From: Hymenobacter sp. BT559
GTDB lineage: Bacteria; Bacteroidota; Bacteroidia; Cytophagales; Hymenobacteraceae
Reading direction: 5' to 3'
NCBI RefSeq assembly: GCF_017571525.1
Contig: NZ_JAGETY010000019.1
Span: forward strand, 1 to 64,000
DNA: 64,000 nt
The position numbers and the translations under genes are program-made. The notes beneath the pieces are model-generated. The model saw nothing but the letters and a program-made list of their open reading frames with translations, made no database searches and was not told the origin of the DNA. Positions 9,025 through 17,106 of the stretch are shown piece after piece; the stretch's first letter is position 1, and every line of letters starts with the position of its first letter.

Positions 9025-9032
9025 CAAAGCTA
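9025..9032 (-). promoter_or_regulatory. Candidate -7 promoter element of purB
   Basis: Read on the minus strand the sequence is TAGCTTTG, an exact match to TAnnTTTG. It ends 31 bases before the purB start codon, giving a short leader of about 24 bases. No clear TTTG -33 element lies at the usual distance. Confidence 0.5.
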
Positions 9033-9153
9033 GCGGGCAGCCGGGCGTGGCACAGGTGCCTTAAGCACGCAAGCCGGTTTGCCGCCGATGAAAATGTACG
9101 TAAAAACGCTGGGCCCCGAAAGCAAAAGCCCGAACCGGAAACCGCCAACCCGG

Positions 9154-9161
9154 TAACTTTG
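9154..9161 (+). promoter_or_regulatory. Candidate -7 promoter element just before the GT51 gene
   Basis: TAACTTTG matches TAnnTTTG exactly and ends only five bases before the ATG at 9167. If it is used, transcription would start at or next to the start codon and the mRNA would be essentially leaderless. The -33 region is not recognisable. Confidence 0.45.
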
Positions 9162-9166
9162 CGGGT

Positions 9167-11320
9167 ATGCGCGTATCCGCCCTTGCTAAAAAACGAATTA
9201 TTTACGCCCTGGGCGGCCTGCTAGCGGTGCTACTGCTAGCCTTGGTTGTCTTTTTGTGGAAGCGCCAGCAGCTGCTCAATTATGCGCTGGCTCAGGTTAA
9301 AGCCAAAGTCGAGGCCAAATACCCAGCTACTCTCACGCTAGGCCCCGCCCGCTTCACGGGCCTCAAAACGGTCGAAATCAATGGCATGAGCCTGGTACCC
9401 ACCGCCGCAGCCGGTTCTGCGGCCGCTGGCGATACGCTGCTCACGGCCCGTCGCCTGCAAGCCAGCTTGAGTATGCGCTCGCTCTTCGCCGGCCGGCCGG
9501 TGTTCAGCGAACTGCAGATTGACCAGGCGCACCTCACCGCGCACAAAGACGCGCGCGGCCGGAATAATTTTTCTTTCCTACTAAAGAAAACTGGCCCCAC
9601 CCCGGTAGCGCGCGACACCGCCCACGGCCGCAACTACGGCCTGCTGCTCAATCAAGTGCTTGATGCGGCGTTCGGCAACGTGCCGGGCGCGGCCGACTTC
9701 CGTCAGTTTGTGGTGAGCTACGCTAGCCCTCACCACCGCGTGCAGCTCAGCATGCCGCACCTGAGCTTCGACGACGGCGAGGTGCAGGGCCGCCTCACGG
9801 CGAATGTCGATTCGGTGGTGAACGAGTTGGGGATGAGTGGCACCATCGAGCCCGGCGACGACGCGCTGAATCTGCGCTTATTTGGGGTAAATGGTTCGGT
9901 GCAGGTGCCTTACGTGGCCCGCAGGTTTGGCGCCCTGGTGTCGTTCGATACCATCCGGGTGCAGCTCATGGGCAAAGACTTCAAGGCCGACGACAAAACG
10001 GGCGGGCAGCTCACGGTGCGCGGCTCCGTGGCAGCCCGCAATTTTAGCTTCTTTCACAAGCGCCTCTCAAGCGACGACATTGTGGTGCAGCGCGGCCAGC
10101 TCGACTTTGTGGCCACGCTAGGCCGTGGTACGGTGGCACTCGACCCCGGCACCCGCGCCGTGCTCAACGAACTCGTGTTTCACCCCGAAATCGCGGTGCG
10201 CCTTAAGCCCAAGCTGGCCGTTAACCTGAAAGTAGATTCGGACCCCACGGCTACTAATGCGTTTTTCAATTCGCTGCCCGAAGGCATGTTCGACGTGGTG
10301 ACCGGCACCGCGGGTACTGGCACGCTGACGTATCACCTCAAAGCCGACGTAGACCTGGCTAGGGTCGATAGCCTGCACTTAAGCTCTTCCTTACAGCCTA
10401 GCAATGACTTCAGTATTACCCATTTTGGGGCCGAAGACCTGAGTATGCTGGAGCGGGAGTTTCCGTTTACGGCCTACAACGACAAGGGTGATTCGCTACG
10501 CACTTTTATGGTGGGGCCCAGCAACCCCGACTTCACGCCTTTTGCCGAGGTGTCGCCCTTCATGCCGGCCGTTATTCAGACCACTGAAGACCCGCAGTTC
10601 TTTCGGCACCACGGCTTTATGGAGAAAGCCTTTGTAAACGCAGCCATTGCCGACATCAAGGAAAAGCGCTTTGCGCGCGGCGGTAGCACGCTCAGCATGC
10701 AGCTGGTGAAGAACGTCTTCCTGAGCCGCGAAAAAACCGTGGGCCGCAAGGCCGAAGAAATGCTGATGGTATGGCTCATCGAAAACTGGCTGGTGGCCCG
10801 TACCCACACCCTCACCAAGGAGCGCATGTTCGAGATTTACCTCAACATCGTGGAGTGGGGCCCCACCGCCTACCGCTGGCCTAGCGGCAAGCGTGGCGTG
10901 TACGGCATTCGAGAAGCGGCTTTGTTTTATTACGCCAAGCGCCCTAGCGAGCTCAACCTGGGCGAGTGCATCTACCTGGCCAGCATCATTCCCAAGCCCA
11001 AGTACTACAAAGACTCGTTCAATAAATACGGTGAGCTGCGCGGCCAGACGCGCTGGTTTTTCCGCTTCATCGCCGACATCATGCAGGATAAAGGCCTGAT
11101 AACGCCCGGCCAGCGTGACAACCTCAACTACGCAGTGAGCCTCAAGGGCCCGGCCAATAAGTACATTGTGCGGGCCATCCGCGATACGGTGCGGACTGTG
11201 CAGCCCGGCGACACCGCCGAGCTAGCCCCACTCAACCTGGTCGACCTGCTCAATACCGGTGCCCAGCCGGCCCCGGCGCCCGCCACGAGCACGCCCCCCG
11301 CGCCCGGCACGCGGCCCTAG
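9167..11320 (+). CDS. AsmA-like / GT51 peptidoglycan glycosyltransferase fusion
   Basis: The 717-residue protein starts with a basic cytoplasmic end and one membrane helix (about 10-30). A long beta-rich region (about 35-450) follows and looks like AsmA/DUF748-type lipid-transport proteins, with repeated LTV/FxxLxLxN-like strands. Residues about 455-640 are a family 51 glycosyltransferase: TEDPQFFRHHGF with the catalytic Glu474, RGGSTLSMQLVKN, KAEEMLMVWLIE and EIYLNIVEWG are all present. There is no transpeptidase domain. The enzyme should polymerise lipid II glycan chains in the periplasm, like a monofunctional Mgt. The large N-terminal module is unusual for the family. A proline/alanine-rich tail ends the protein. 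Confidence 0.82.
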   Translation: MRVSALAKKRIIYALGGLLAVLLLALVVFLWKRQQLLNYALAQVKAKVEAKYPATLTLGPARFTGLKTVEINGMSLVPTAAAGSAAAGDTLLTARRLQASLSMRSLFAGRPVFSELQIDQAHLTAHKDARGRNNFSFLLKKTGPTPVARDTAHGRNYGLLLNQVLDAAFGNVPGAADFRQFVVSYASPHHRVQLSMPHLSFDDGEVQGRLTANVDSVVNELGMSGTIEPGDDALNLRLFGVNGSVQVPYVARRFGALVSFDTIRVQLMGKDFKADDKTGGQLTVRGSVAARNFSFFHKRLSSDDIVVQRGQLDFVATLGRGTVALDPGTRAVLNELVFHPEIAVRLKPKLAVNLKVDSDPTATNAFFNSLPEGMFDVVTGTAGTGTLTYHLKADVDLARVDSLHLSSSLQPSNDFSITHFGAEDLSMLEREFPFTAYNDKGDSLRTFMVGPSNPDFTPFAEVSPFMPAVIQTTEDPQFFRHHGFMEKAFVNAAIADIKEKRFARGGSTLSMQLVKNVFLSREKTVGRKAEEMLMVWLIENWLVARTHTLTKERMFEIYLNIVEWGPTAYRWPSGKRGVYGIREAALFYYAKRPSELNLGECIYLASIIPKPKYYKDSFNKYGELRGQTRWFFRFIADIMQDKGLITPGQRDNLNYAVSLKGPANKYIVRAIRDTVRTVQPGDTAELAPLNLVDLLNTGAQPAPAPATSTPPAPGTRP

Positions 11321-11389
11321 CCCCGGCCAAACCTCCGGCCCGGTTGTTGGTTATCAGCAGCTTTCACGCCTTTACCCCTCTCATTACTC

Positions 11390-11965
11390 ATGAAATTCTC
11401 TGTTCTGGCCCTGGCGGCTGCCGCGTCGCTCGGCCTGGCCTTCACCACCCACCGCCCCGCGCCTATGCACCCCACCGAAACTGCCGCCAACCCCGGCACC
11501 GTGTACGACTACACGGTGAAAACCATCGATGGCAAAGAAGTGAAACTGAGTAAATACAAGGGCAAAAAGCTGCTCATCGTGAACACCGCTTCCAAGTGCG
11601 GCTTCACGCCCCAGTACAAAGAGCTGGAGGAGCTGTCGAAAAAATACGCCGGCAAAGTGACCGTGCTGGGCTTCCCCAGCAACAGCTTCAACCAGGAGCT
11701 GGCTTCGAACGAGGAAGTTGCCGCTTTTTGCGAGAAGAATTATGGGGTGACGTTCCCCCTTTTCGACACCGCCCCGGTGAAAGGTGATGACGCCCAGCCA
11801 CTCTATAAGTTCTTGGCCGACAAGGCGAAAAACGGCGCCGTAAGCGACGCGCCGAACTGGAACTTCTGCAAGTACCTGGTCGATGAAAAAGGCCACGTGG
11901 TGGCGTTCTACCCATCGAAAGTGAAGCCTAGCGACCCCGAGCTGGTGGCCGCCCTCACGAAGTAA
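11390..11965 (+). CDS. Glutathione peroxidase-family thiol peroxidase, exported
   Basis: The protein (191 residues) has an N-terminal signal-like hydrophobic stretch (about 3-20), so it is probably exported, followed by a thioredoxin-fold GPx domain. The peroxidatic residue is cysteine, not selenocysteine: Cys70 within NTASKCGFT. The WNFCKYLVD motif supplies the conserved Trp and Asn. The usual FPCNQF motif reads FPSNSF, so the Gln of the classic catalytic tetrad is replaced by Ser, as in some other bacterial members. It likely reduces peroxides with thioredoxin-type donors. It stands alone between the GT51 gene and an inverted-repeat element. Confidence 0.88.
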   Translation: MKFSVLALAAAASLGLAFTTHRPAPMHPTETAANPGTVYDYTVKTIDGKEVKLSKYKGKKLLIVNTASKCGFTPQYKELEELSKKYAGKVTVLGFPSNSFNQELASNEEVAAFCEKNYGVTFPLFDTAPVKGDDAQPLYKFLADKAKNGAVSDAPNWNFCKYLVDEKGHVVAFYPSKVKPSDPELVAALTK

Positions 11966-11989
11966 GTACGCGCTGCATAGCCACATACC

Positions 11990-12106
11990 AGAACGTCATG
12001 CTCATCTGGCGTCTGCTTGCCGAAGCCTCGCATCGTTAGGAATAGTACCCCTAGCGGCGCGGTAGAGCTACTTCGGCAAGCGGATGCCAGATGAGCATGA
12101 CGTTCT
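11990..12106. repeat. Palindromic intergenic repeat element, copy 1
   Basis: The element is a 117-bp inverted repeat with perfect 21-bp outer arms (11990-12010 and 12086-12106), ending in the sequence agaacgtcatg. An inner pair, gcttgccgaag and its complement, lies at 12015-12025 and 12071-12081. A second element at 24726-24815 shares the ends (GTCATGC), the CTTG-CGAAGC inner arm and a CCTAGCGGCG core. This points to a dispersed REP- or MITE-like family that can form a long RNA hairpin. It lies between the glutathione peroxidase gene and menA and may also act as a transcription barrier. Confidence 0.8.
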
Positions 12107-12149
12107 TTTGGTTACTTGTTCACTGAAAACTGTTAATTATTCGCTGATA

Positions 12150-13067
12150 ATGTCTCCCTGGATTTCCGCATTTCGCCCGCGTACCCTGCCCTTGGCGCTG
12201 GCCAGCATTCTCACCGGCGGCTTTCTGGCCAAGGCAACCGGGCACTTCAATGGCTGGGTGGTGGCGCTGGCGGCCCTCACTACCATTCTGCTCCAAATCC
12301 TGAGTAACCTCGCCAACGACTACGGCGACTCGCAAAACGGCGCTGACAGTGTGCACCGCCAGGGGCCGCAGCGCGCCGTGCAGAGCGGCGCCATCACGCC
12401 GGCCGAGATGAAGCGCGCTATGTGGGGCTTCGGGGCAGCAGCGCTGCTGAGTGGCGTTGCGCTGCTGCTGCTAGCCCTGGGGCTAGCGGGGGCGTGGGTG
12501 CTGCTGGCGTTTTTTGTGCTAGGGCTGGCCGCCATTTGGGCGGCTGTAAACTACACGGCGGGCAGCAACCCCTACGGCTACGCGGGGCTGGGCGACGTAT
12601 CGGTGTTTCTGTTTTTCGGTATCGTGGGGGTATGCGGCACCTACTTTCTGCAGGCTTATTCGCACGAGCATATCCTGGCGCAAGCCCTGCCCCTGACCAT
12701 ATTGTTGCCTGCCGCTGCGCTGGGCTGCTTTGCCACGGCCGTGCTGAATGTCAACAATATTCGCGATATTCATTCAGATGAGCTGGCCGGTAAAATCACG
12801 GTGCCGGTGCGGCTAGGGCCGCGCCATGCGCGCCGCTACCACTGGCTGCTGCTGCTGCTGGGCGTGGCCTGCGCCGTGCTCTACGTGGCGCTCACCTACC
12901 ACTCGCCCTGGCAGTGGCTGTTCGTACTTAGCCTGCCGCTATTCATCTTCAACGGCCTGCAAGTGTGGCAGCGCCAGGAGTCGATGAAGCTCGACCCCCT
13001 GCTCAAGCAAATGGCCCTGAGTACGCTGGTATTCACGGTACTCTTCGGGCTAGGACAGGTATTATAA
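12150..13067 (+). CDS. menA: 1,4-dihydroxy-2-naphthoate polyprenyltransferase
   Basis: MenA joins a polyprenyl chain to DHNA at the inner membrane in menaquinone synthesis, the main respiratory quinone of Bacteroidota. The 305-residue protein is a UbiA-family prenyltransferase with about eight membrane helices. It has the first Asp-rich motif NDYGDSQNGAD (near 55), followed by R-QGPQRAVQSG, and the second motif NNIRDIHSDELAGKITVPVRLG (near 205). The ATG at 12150 fits the family start MSPWISAFRPRTLPLALA; an upstream in-frame ATG at 12084 lies inside the inverted-repeat element and is rejected. A strong bidirectional terminator follows. Confidence 0.9.
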   Translation: MSPWISAFRPRTLPLALASILTGGFLAKATGHFNGWVVALAALTTILLQILSNLANDYGDSQNGADSVHRQGPQRAVQSGAITPAEMKRAMWGFGAAALLSGVALLLLALGLAGAWVLLAFFVLGLAAIWAAVNYTAGSNPYGYAGLGDVSVFLFFGIVGVCGTYFLQAYSHEHILAQALPLTILLPAAALGCFATAVLNVNNIRDIHSDELAGKITVPVRLGPRHARRYHWLLLLLGVACAVLYVALTYHSPWQWLFVLSLPLFIFNGLQVWQRQESMKLDPLLKQMALSTLVFTVLFGLGQVL

Positions 13068-13083
13068 TAGGAGATAGCCTCTC

Positions 13084-13138
13084 AATGTTTAATAAGTAAG
13101 GCCGTCCGAACTTCGGGCGGCCTTACTTATTAAACATT
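13084..13138. terminator. Bidirectional terminator between menA and dnaX
   Basis: A perfect 21-bp inverted repeat (13084-13104 with 13118-13138) has an AT-rich outer part and the GC-rich core GGCCG next to the loop, which pairs further (CCG/CGG). The two convergent genes end on either side. The outer AACATT/AATGTT arms supply A- and T-rich flanks in both directions. Confidence 0.88.
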
Positions 13139-13140
13139 AA

Positions 13141-15117
13141 CTAGAAATCAGCATCCAGCCCCAGCCGCTGCTTCATTTCTTGGAGAGCGGGGTATTTCTC
13201 GGCCAGGTAGGCAAACTTGTCATTTGAGGTATAGAGCTTGCGGCCGGTAGGTGCGGCGCTAGCCACCTCTATTTGCACTGTGAGGCCGGGGTGGCCGGTG
13301 CGCCGCCGCAGCTCGGCCATAAACTCGGCCCGGAAATCGTTGAACTGCACCACCTGCACTGGGTTATCGACAGTGAGGGTGATAACGTGGCTGGCATCGG
13401 CGGCCACGGCACGATTCAGCACCATAAACTCGCTCATCTTGTCCTGGGCGCGGCGCTCTTCGGCCAGCTGCTTCCACACAGTTTGCAGCAACTCGGGCGC
13501 TACGGGGGCTAGCGGGCCGGTGGGCGCCGGTGTGCTCGGCTCAGCTACTGCGGTAGGAACGGCTTTGGTGGTAGGCGCGGCAGTGGGCGTGCCTACGTCG
13601 CGCAGGCCGGGCAGGCGGTTGCCCAGGCTTGGTAGCTTGGGCAGGCTCGGGAGCGGACCAGGGGCAGCTGAGGGGGCCGGAATGGTGCCAGGGCGCACAT
13701 CGGTAGGCCGCTGGGTGGGCTCCAGGCCCTGCATGCTGGGCCGGCCGGTTTCGACGTGCGGCAGAGTGTCGCGCACCTGGTGGCGTGGCGTTATGGGCTC
13801 GGCAGCAGCAGGCTCGATGCTGGGGGTAGCGTGCAACTCGACTACGCCGTTTTCCACGGGCAGCGGGTCGGGGCCATCGGCGGGCGCGTTGGTTTCGGGC
13901 TCGCCAGTGCCGGGGGCCGGAGCGCTAGCCGGGGCGGGGCTAGCCGCACCAGCGGCTAGGCTGCTAGTTTTTTTTTTAGCCTCGCCATTGCTGGCGGGCG
14001 TCAGGTCGCGCACAAATTGCACGGCGCCGTTGAGATAAGCCAGCTTCATAAGGGCTAGCTCGACGTGTAGGCGCTGGTTTTTAGCTTGCTTGAAGTCGCG
14101 GTCACACTGGCTCACCAGGTTCAGGGCCGAAAGCAGAAAGGGGAGGGGTGCGGCCTGAGCCTGCCGCACGTACTGCTGCCGAATATTGTCCGACACTTCC
14201 AGCAGCTGCACCGTCACGGGGTCTTTGCACACCAGCAGGCCGCGCAGGTGCTCGGCCGTGCCCACCACAAAGTTGTGCAAGTCAAAACCTTGCTGCATCA
14301 CCGAGTCGAGCAGCAGCAGCGCCGCCGAGAGGTTTTCGCGCAGCAGCGCATCTACCAGCCGGAAGTAGTAATCGTAGTCGAGGATATGCAGATTTTGCAC
14401 CACCTCTTTATAAGTCAGGTTATTGCCCGCGAACGTTACCTGCTGGTCAAACATCGACAGGGCGTCGCGCAGGCCGCCGTCTGCTTTCTGGGCCAGCAGG
14501 TGCAGGGCATCGTCGTCGGCAGTTACGCCCTCGCTGGTAGCCACGTAGCGCAGGTGCTCCCGGATGTCTTCAACCCGGATGCGGTTGAAGTCGAAAATCT
14601 GGCAGCGCGACAAGATGGTGGGGATAATCTTGTGGCGCTCGGTGGTGGCCAGGATAAAAATGGCGTAACCCGGCGGCTCTTCCAGCGTCTTCAAAAAGGC
14701 GTTGAAGGCCGCGTTCGAGAGCATGTGCACCTCGTCGATAATATAAATCTTGAAGCGACCCTGCTGCGGCGCGTAGCGCACCTGCTCTACCAAGGAGCGA
14801 ATGTCCTCGACCGAGTTATTCGAGGCCGCATCCAGCTCGTGCACATTAAAAGAGGCATTTTCCTGAAATGCCACGCACGAGGCGCAGATGCCGCAGGCCT
14901 CGGCCTCGGGTGTGAGGTTGGTGCAGTTTATCGTCTTGGCCAGAATGCGGGCGCAGGTGGTCTTACCTACCCCGCGGGGCCCGCAAAACAGGAAGGCTTG
15001 CGCTAAGTGCTGGCTCTGAATAGCATTCTGGAGCGTAGTAGTGACGTGCTGCTGCCCCACCACGCTTCTAAACGTGGCCGGACGATACTTACGGGCCGAA
15101 ACAACAAAATTTTCCAT
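13141..15117 (-). CDS. dnaX: DNA polymerase III subunit gamma/tau
   Basis: DnaX is the clamp-loader ATPase. The 658-residue full-length (tau) form has Walker A GPRGVGKTT near 48, four zinc-binding cysteines near 65-80 (CTN, CGICASC), the DEVHMLS Walker B near 128 and the sensor/arginine-finger helices of the AAA+ module. Domain III follows up to about 375. A proline/alanine-rich linker (about 385-530) precedes a C-terminal domain of the type that binds polymerase and helicase. A run of ten A residues at codons 381-384 could produce a truncated gamma form. ATG at 15117 fits the family start. The gene converges on menA across a strong terminator. Confidence 0.95.
   Translation of the reverse strand: MENFVVSARKYRPATFRSVVGQQHVTTTLQNAIQSQHLAQAFLFCGPRGVGKTTCARILAKTINCTNLTPEAEACGICASCVAFQENASFNVHELDAASNNSVEDIRSLVEQVRYAPQQGRFKIYIIDEVHMLSNAAFNAFLKTLEEPPGYAIFILATTERHKIIPTILSRCQIFDFNRIRVEDIREHLRYVATSEGVTADDDALHLLAQKADGGLRDALSMFDQQVTFAGNNLTYKEVVQNLHILDYDYYFRLVDALLRENLSAALLLLDSVMQQGFDLHNFVVGTAEHLRGLLVCKDPVTVQLLEVSDNIRQQYVRQAQAAPLPFLLSALNLVSQCDRDFKQAKNQRLHVELALMKLAYLNGAVQFVRDLTPASNGEAKKKTSSLAAGAASPAPASAPAPGTGEPETNAPADGPDPLPVENGVVELHATPSIEPAAAEPITPRHQVRDTLPHVETGRPSMQGLEPTQRPTDVRPGTIPAPSAAPGPLPSLPKLPSLGNRLPGLRDVGTPTAAPTTKAVPTAVAEPSTPAPTGPLAPVAPELLQTVWKQLAEERRAQDKMSEFMVLNRAVAADASHVITLTVDNPVQVVQFNDFRAEFMAELRRRTGHPGLTVQIEVASAAPTGRKLYTSNDKFAYLAEKYPALQEMKQRLGLDADF
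13968..13977 (-). promoter_or_regulatory. dnaX: A10 slippage / frameshift site in dnaX
   Basis: On the coding strand dnaX reads GCT, then ten A, then CTAGC, just after the end of domain III. In frame this gives Ala-Lys-Lys-Lys-Thr. One extra A, or a -1 ribosomal shift, gives AAC TAG, a stop directly after residue 384. One missing A gives CTA GCA GCC TAG, a stop three codons later. Both slippage directions therefore yield a protein of about 384-386 residues, the size of a gamma subunit. E. coli (A AAA AAG) and Thermus (A9) dnaX use comparable sites. Slippage itself is inferred. Confidence 0.65.
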
Positions 15118-15258
15118 AATCGATACTCCACAAAGATACCTCGGCCGGGGCGTGAGGTGGCGCGCCGACTAATGGAGAATAAAGCCCTGCGGCTAGCCCC
15201 GGCTGGCGCTGTAAGTGGAACAAAAGCTGACCCCAAAACATTTACTACCCAAGGCGCG

Positions 15259-15266
15259 TATCTTTA
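15259..15266 (+). promoter_or_regulatory. Candidate promoter element of ssrA
   Basis: TATCTTTA, followed by C, differs from the TAnnTTTG -7 consensus only at the last base. It lies 45 bases before the mature tmRNA 5' end, leaving a short leader for RNase P to remove. No good -33 element is seen at the standard distance, so the call is tentative. Confidence 0.3.
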
Positions 15267-15311
15267 CGCCCCGCTTGTGCCTGGCACAGGCGGGCTCGTT
15301 CTTTCTAAATT

Positions 15312-15683
15312 GGGGATGACCGGAATTGACAGCTTGCGCAAGTCGCGGGTAAGCGTGTCGGGAGTTGATGGAAGCTCTCCCGCCAAAAAATCTATCGAAA
15401 AACAACCGGCGACTATTCGTACGCCATGGCTGCCTAGTTTAGAACTACGCACTGCCATCGTTCCGCTTGGGTAAGTTTTTACACCTAAGAGTTCGGAGCG
15501 TCGTAAGTAGAAACTAGCCTTCGAAGAGCTGTGATTTGGGGGCGAAAACCAACTGCAGCTAAGGGAGTTTCAAGGGCCTGATGTGCGCCTGGAACGCCTC
15601 GAAAATCCAAGCATAGATACACACGTAGAAAGCACGTTGGCTTCCTTGTCTGGACCAGGGTTCGAATCCCTGCATCTCCACCA
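15312..15683 (+). ncRNA. ssrA: Transfer-messenger RNA (tmRNA)
   Basis: tmRNA rescues stalled ribosomes and tags their products for proteolysis. The 5' end GGGGATGACCGG pairs with the 3' end CATCTCCACCA as a seven-pair acceptor stem. The T arm GGTTCGAATCC is intact and CCA is encoded. The tag frame starts at about 15408 (GGC) and ends with TAG at 15435-15437, giving G-D-Y-S-Y-A-M-A-A, close to other Cytophagia tags ending in YAMAA. The length of 372 nt is normal for a one-piece tmRNA. A terminator follows directly. The 3' ends of ssrA genes are frequent integration sites, and the next 2.5 kb is accessory-looking. Confidence 0.96.
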
Positions 15684-15720
15684 AAAACCCGTCTAGAGCC
15701 ATTCTAGGCGGGTTTTTTCT
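15684..15720 (+). terminator. ssrA terminator
   Basis: A 14-bp stem (15684-15697 with 15703-15716, one G-U pair) has a five-base loop and runs into six T residues (15713-15718). It begins at the base after the tmRNA CCA end, making it a classical intrinsic terminator. Confidence 0.9.
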
Positions 15721-15865
15721 TTTTCAGGTAAAACATCGGTTAAACACGGCCTAAAATGACCACTGAAACCCGCACTTACATCGGCGAGTCCGACGCCCCA
15801 GCGTTTGATGGTTAGAGCAAAGCTGAAGCGGCGGGGCCAGCGGATGGGTGAGCATGAGACAAAGA
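15721..15865. other. Short noncoding stretch after ssrA
   Basis: No open frame or domain is recognised between the ssrA terminator and the acyltransferase terminator. The stretch contains no duplicate of the ssrA 3' end that would mark an attachment-site repeat. Confidence 0.4.
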
Positions 15866-15893
15866 AAAGCCCCGCCTACATAGGCGGGGCTTT
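15866..15893 (-). terminator. Terminator of the acyltransferase gene
   Basis: A perfect 13-bp inverted repeat (15866-15878 with 15881-15893, AAAGCCCCGCCTA and its complement) lies 28 bases beyond the stop codon of the minus-strand acyltransferase. On the minus strand the stem ends in TTTTCTTT, a typical intrinsic terminator tail. On the plus strand only three T follow. Confidence 0.8.
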
Positions 15894-15921
15894 CGCCACG
15901 GTGGTGCGGGCTGCTTTCACC

Positions 15922-17058
15922 CTATGACCAGCGCTTTTTATACCAAGTCATGGCAGCACGGTGGACCGTTACTTCAACGAATTCGTGCAGGAGTATTGCA
16001 CTCACCAAATTAATGACAAAGCCTACCGGTAGCACAAGCCAGTTGTCATGCTGAATGTAGCCACCCCCGAGCAGAGCCGCCAGCACAAACAGTAGCGGTA
16101 TTTGCGCGATATAAAAGCTATAGCTAGTAGCGCCCAGATACCGCAACGGGCGGCTTCCCAGCCACGCAAATAAGGGCGATTGTTTAGGCTGATAAAGCAC
16201 CGAGAAAAGAATGGCCAGCGTCGGCAGTAGCACTAGGTGGTGGATACTGTTGCGTTCTTGGGTATGGGGAGCAGCAAAAACCAGATAGACGGCTGTCAAA
16301 CCTAACGCAACTACCGCTGACCACGCCGGCATCTTCCACTGATACTTAATAACTAACAGGCCAATTAGTATGCCGGCTACAAACTCGACGAGCCTGCTTG
16401 GAGGAAAGGAGTACATAAACTGCAGATTCCAGGCCGGGTGCAGTTGAAAAACCAGGCCTAGCACTCCGTCTAGCAGAATAAGACTGGCAAGCACTAAAAA
16501 TACATTTCTACTTGTGCGTTGGCCTAGCTCGTTGCGCGAGCGAATACGTAACGCAAGGGGTAGCAGAACAGGAAATAGGAGGTAGAAGAAAATTTCATTA
16601 GCGACTGACCATGCGCCGCTATCGTACCACGTCATTGAAATACTTGGGAAATAGGTCTGCGTAAAAGTGGCGCTCATGAGCATGAGCCACCACTCAGGCA
16701 GAGTACTGGTTCGCAAGCTGATGAGTACGCACCCAAGCAAGCCGACAAAAAACACCGGATATATCCTTGCCAGCCTCTTAAACATGAAGTGCAGAGTGTA
16801 GCTAAACGGCTTTATGTTCGGCTCGCGATAGTCTTTTAAGTGGCTATAGGTTAACACAAATCCACTAAGCACAAAAAAAATTGTGACGCCTAGGCTGCCT
16901 TGCGCTATCAGGGTGCGCAGGGGGGATGGCAGGTAGGTGAGCGGTGTGCGAAAAGGGAGATTTATATGAAAGATGAATACATAGAGGGCAGCTAAAAACC
17001 GTAAACCTGTAAGCGTGTTGATTTGGCGCACAAAAAAATTGGATGACAGAACTGGCAA
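15922..17058 (-). CDS. Acyltransferase 3 family membrane protein
   Basis: This 378-residue protein is an OafA/YrhL-type acyltransferase that would transfer acyl groups (often acetyl) to a surface glycan at the inner membrane. The N-terminus LTGLRFLAALYVFIFHINLPF contains the conserved R and the catalytic-type H, followed by about ten membrane helices, VTIFFVLSGFVLTYS and a typical end in basic residues. The only available start is TTG at 17058, which fits the family's N-terminus. The gene is clearly less GC-rich than its neighbours. It sits between ssrA and a truncated pyrC, so it may have been acquired horizontally. Confidence 0.85.
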   Translation of the reverse strand: MPVLSSNFFVRQINTLTGLRFLAALYVFIFHINLPFRTPLTYLPSPLRTLIAQGSLGVTIFFVLSGFVLTYSHLKDYREPNIKPFSYTLHFMFKRLARIYPVFFVGLLGCVLISLRTSTLPEWWLMLMSATFTQTYFPSISMTWYDSGAWSVANEIFFYLLFPVLLPLALRIRSRNELGQRTSRNVFLVLASLILLDGVLGLVFQLHPAWNLQFMYSFPPSRLVEFVAGILIGLLVIKYQWKMPAWSAVVALGLTAVYLVFAAPHTQERNSIHHLVLLPTLAILFSVLYQPKQSPLFAWLGSRPLRYLGATSYSFYIAQIPLLFVLAALLGGGYIQHDNWLVLPVGFVINLVSAILLHEFVEVTVHRAAMTWYKKRWS

Positions 17059-17106
17059 AATTATTTTAGATAGCGTGATAATTAGTAATGACTAGGAATA
17101 TTCTCT

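Noticed and set aside
12084..12149. Upstream ATG extension of menA
   Set aside because: It would place the first codons inside the palindromic repeat element and adds residues foreign to MenA; the ATG at 12150 fits the family.
14086..15006. 306-codon open frame antisense to dnaX
   Set aside because: dnaX is unambiguous on the other strand; the antisense frame has no recognisable motif.
15652..15683. Possible separate tRNA (T arm and CCA end)
   Set aside because: These bases are the 3' half of the tRNA-like domain of tmRNA; the pairing 5' half lies at 15312.
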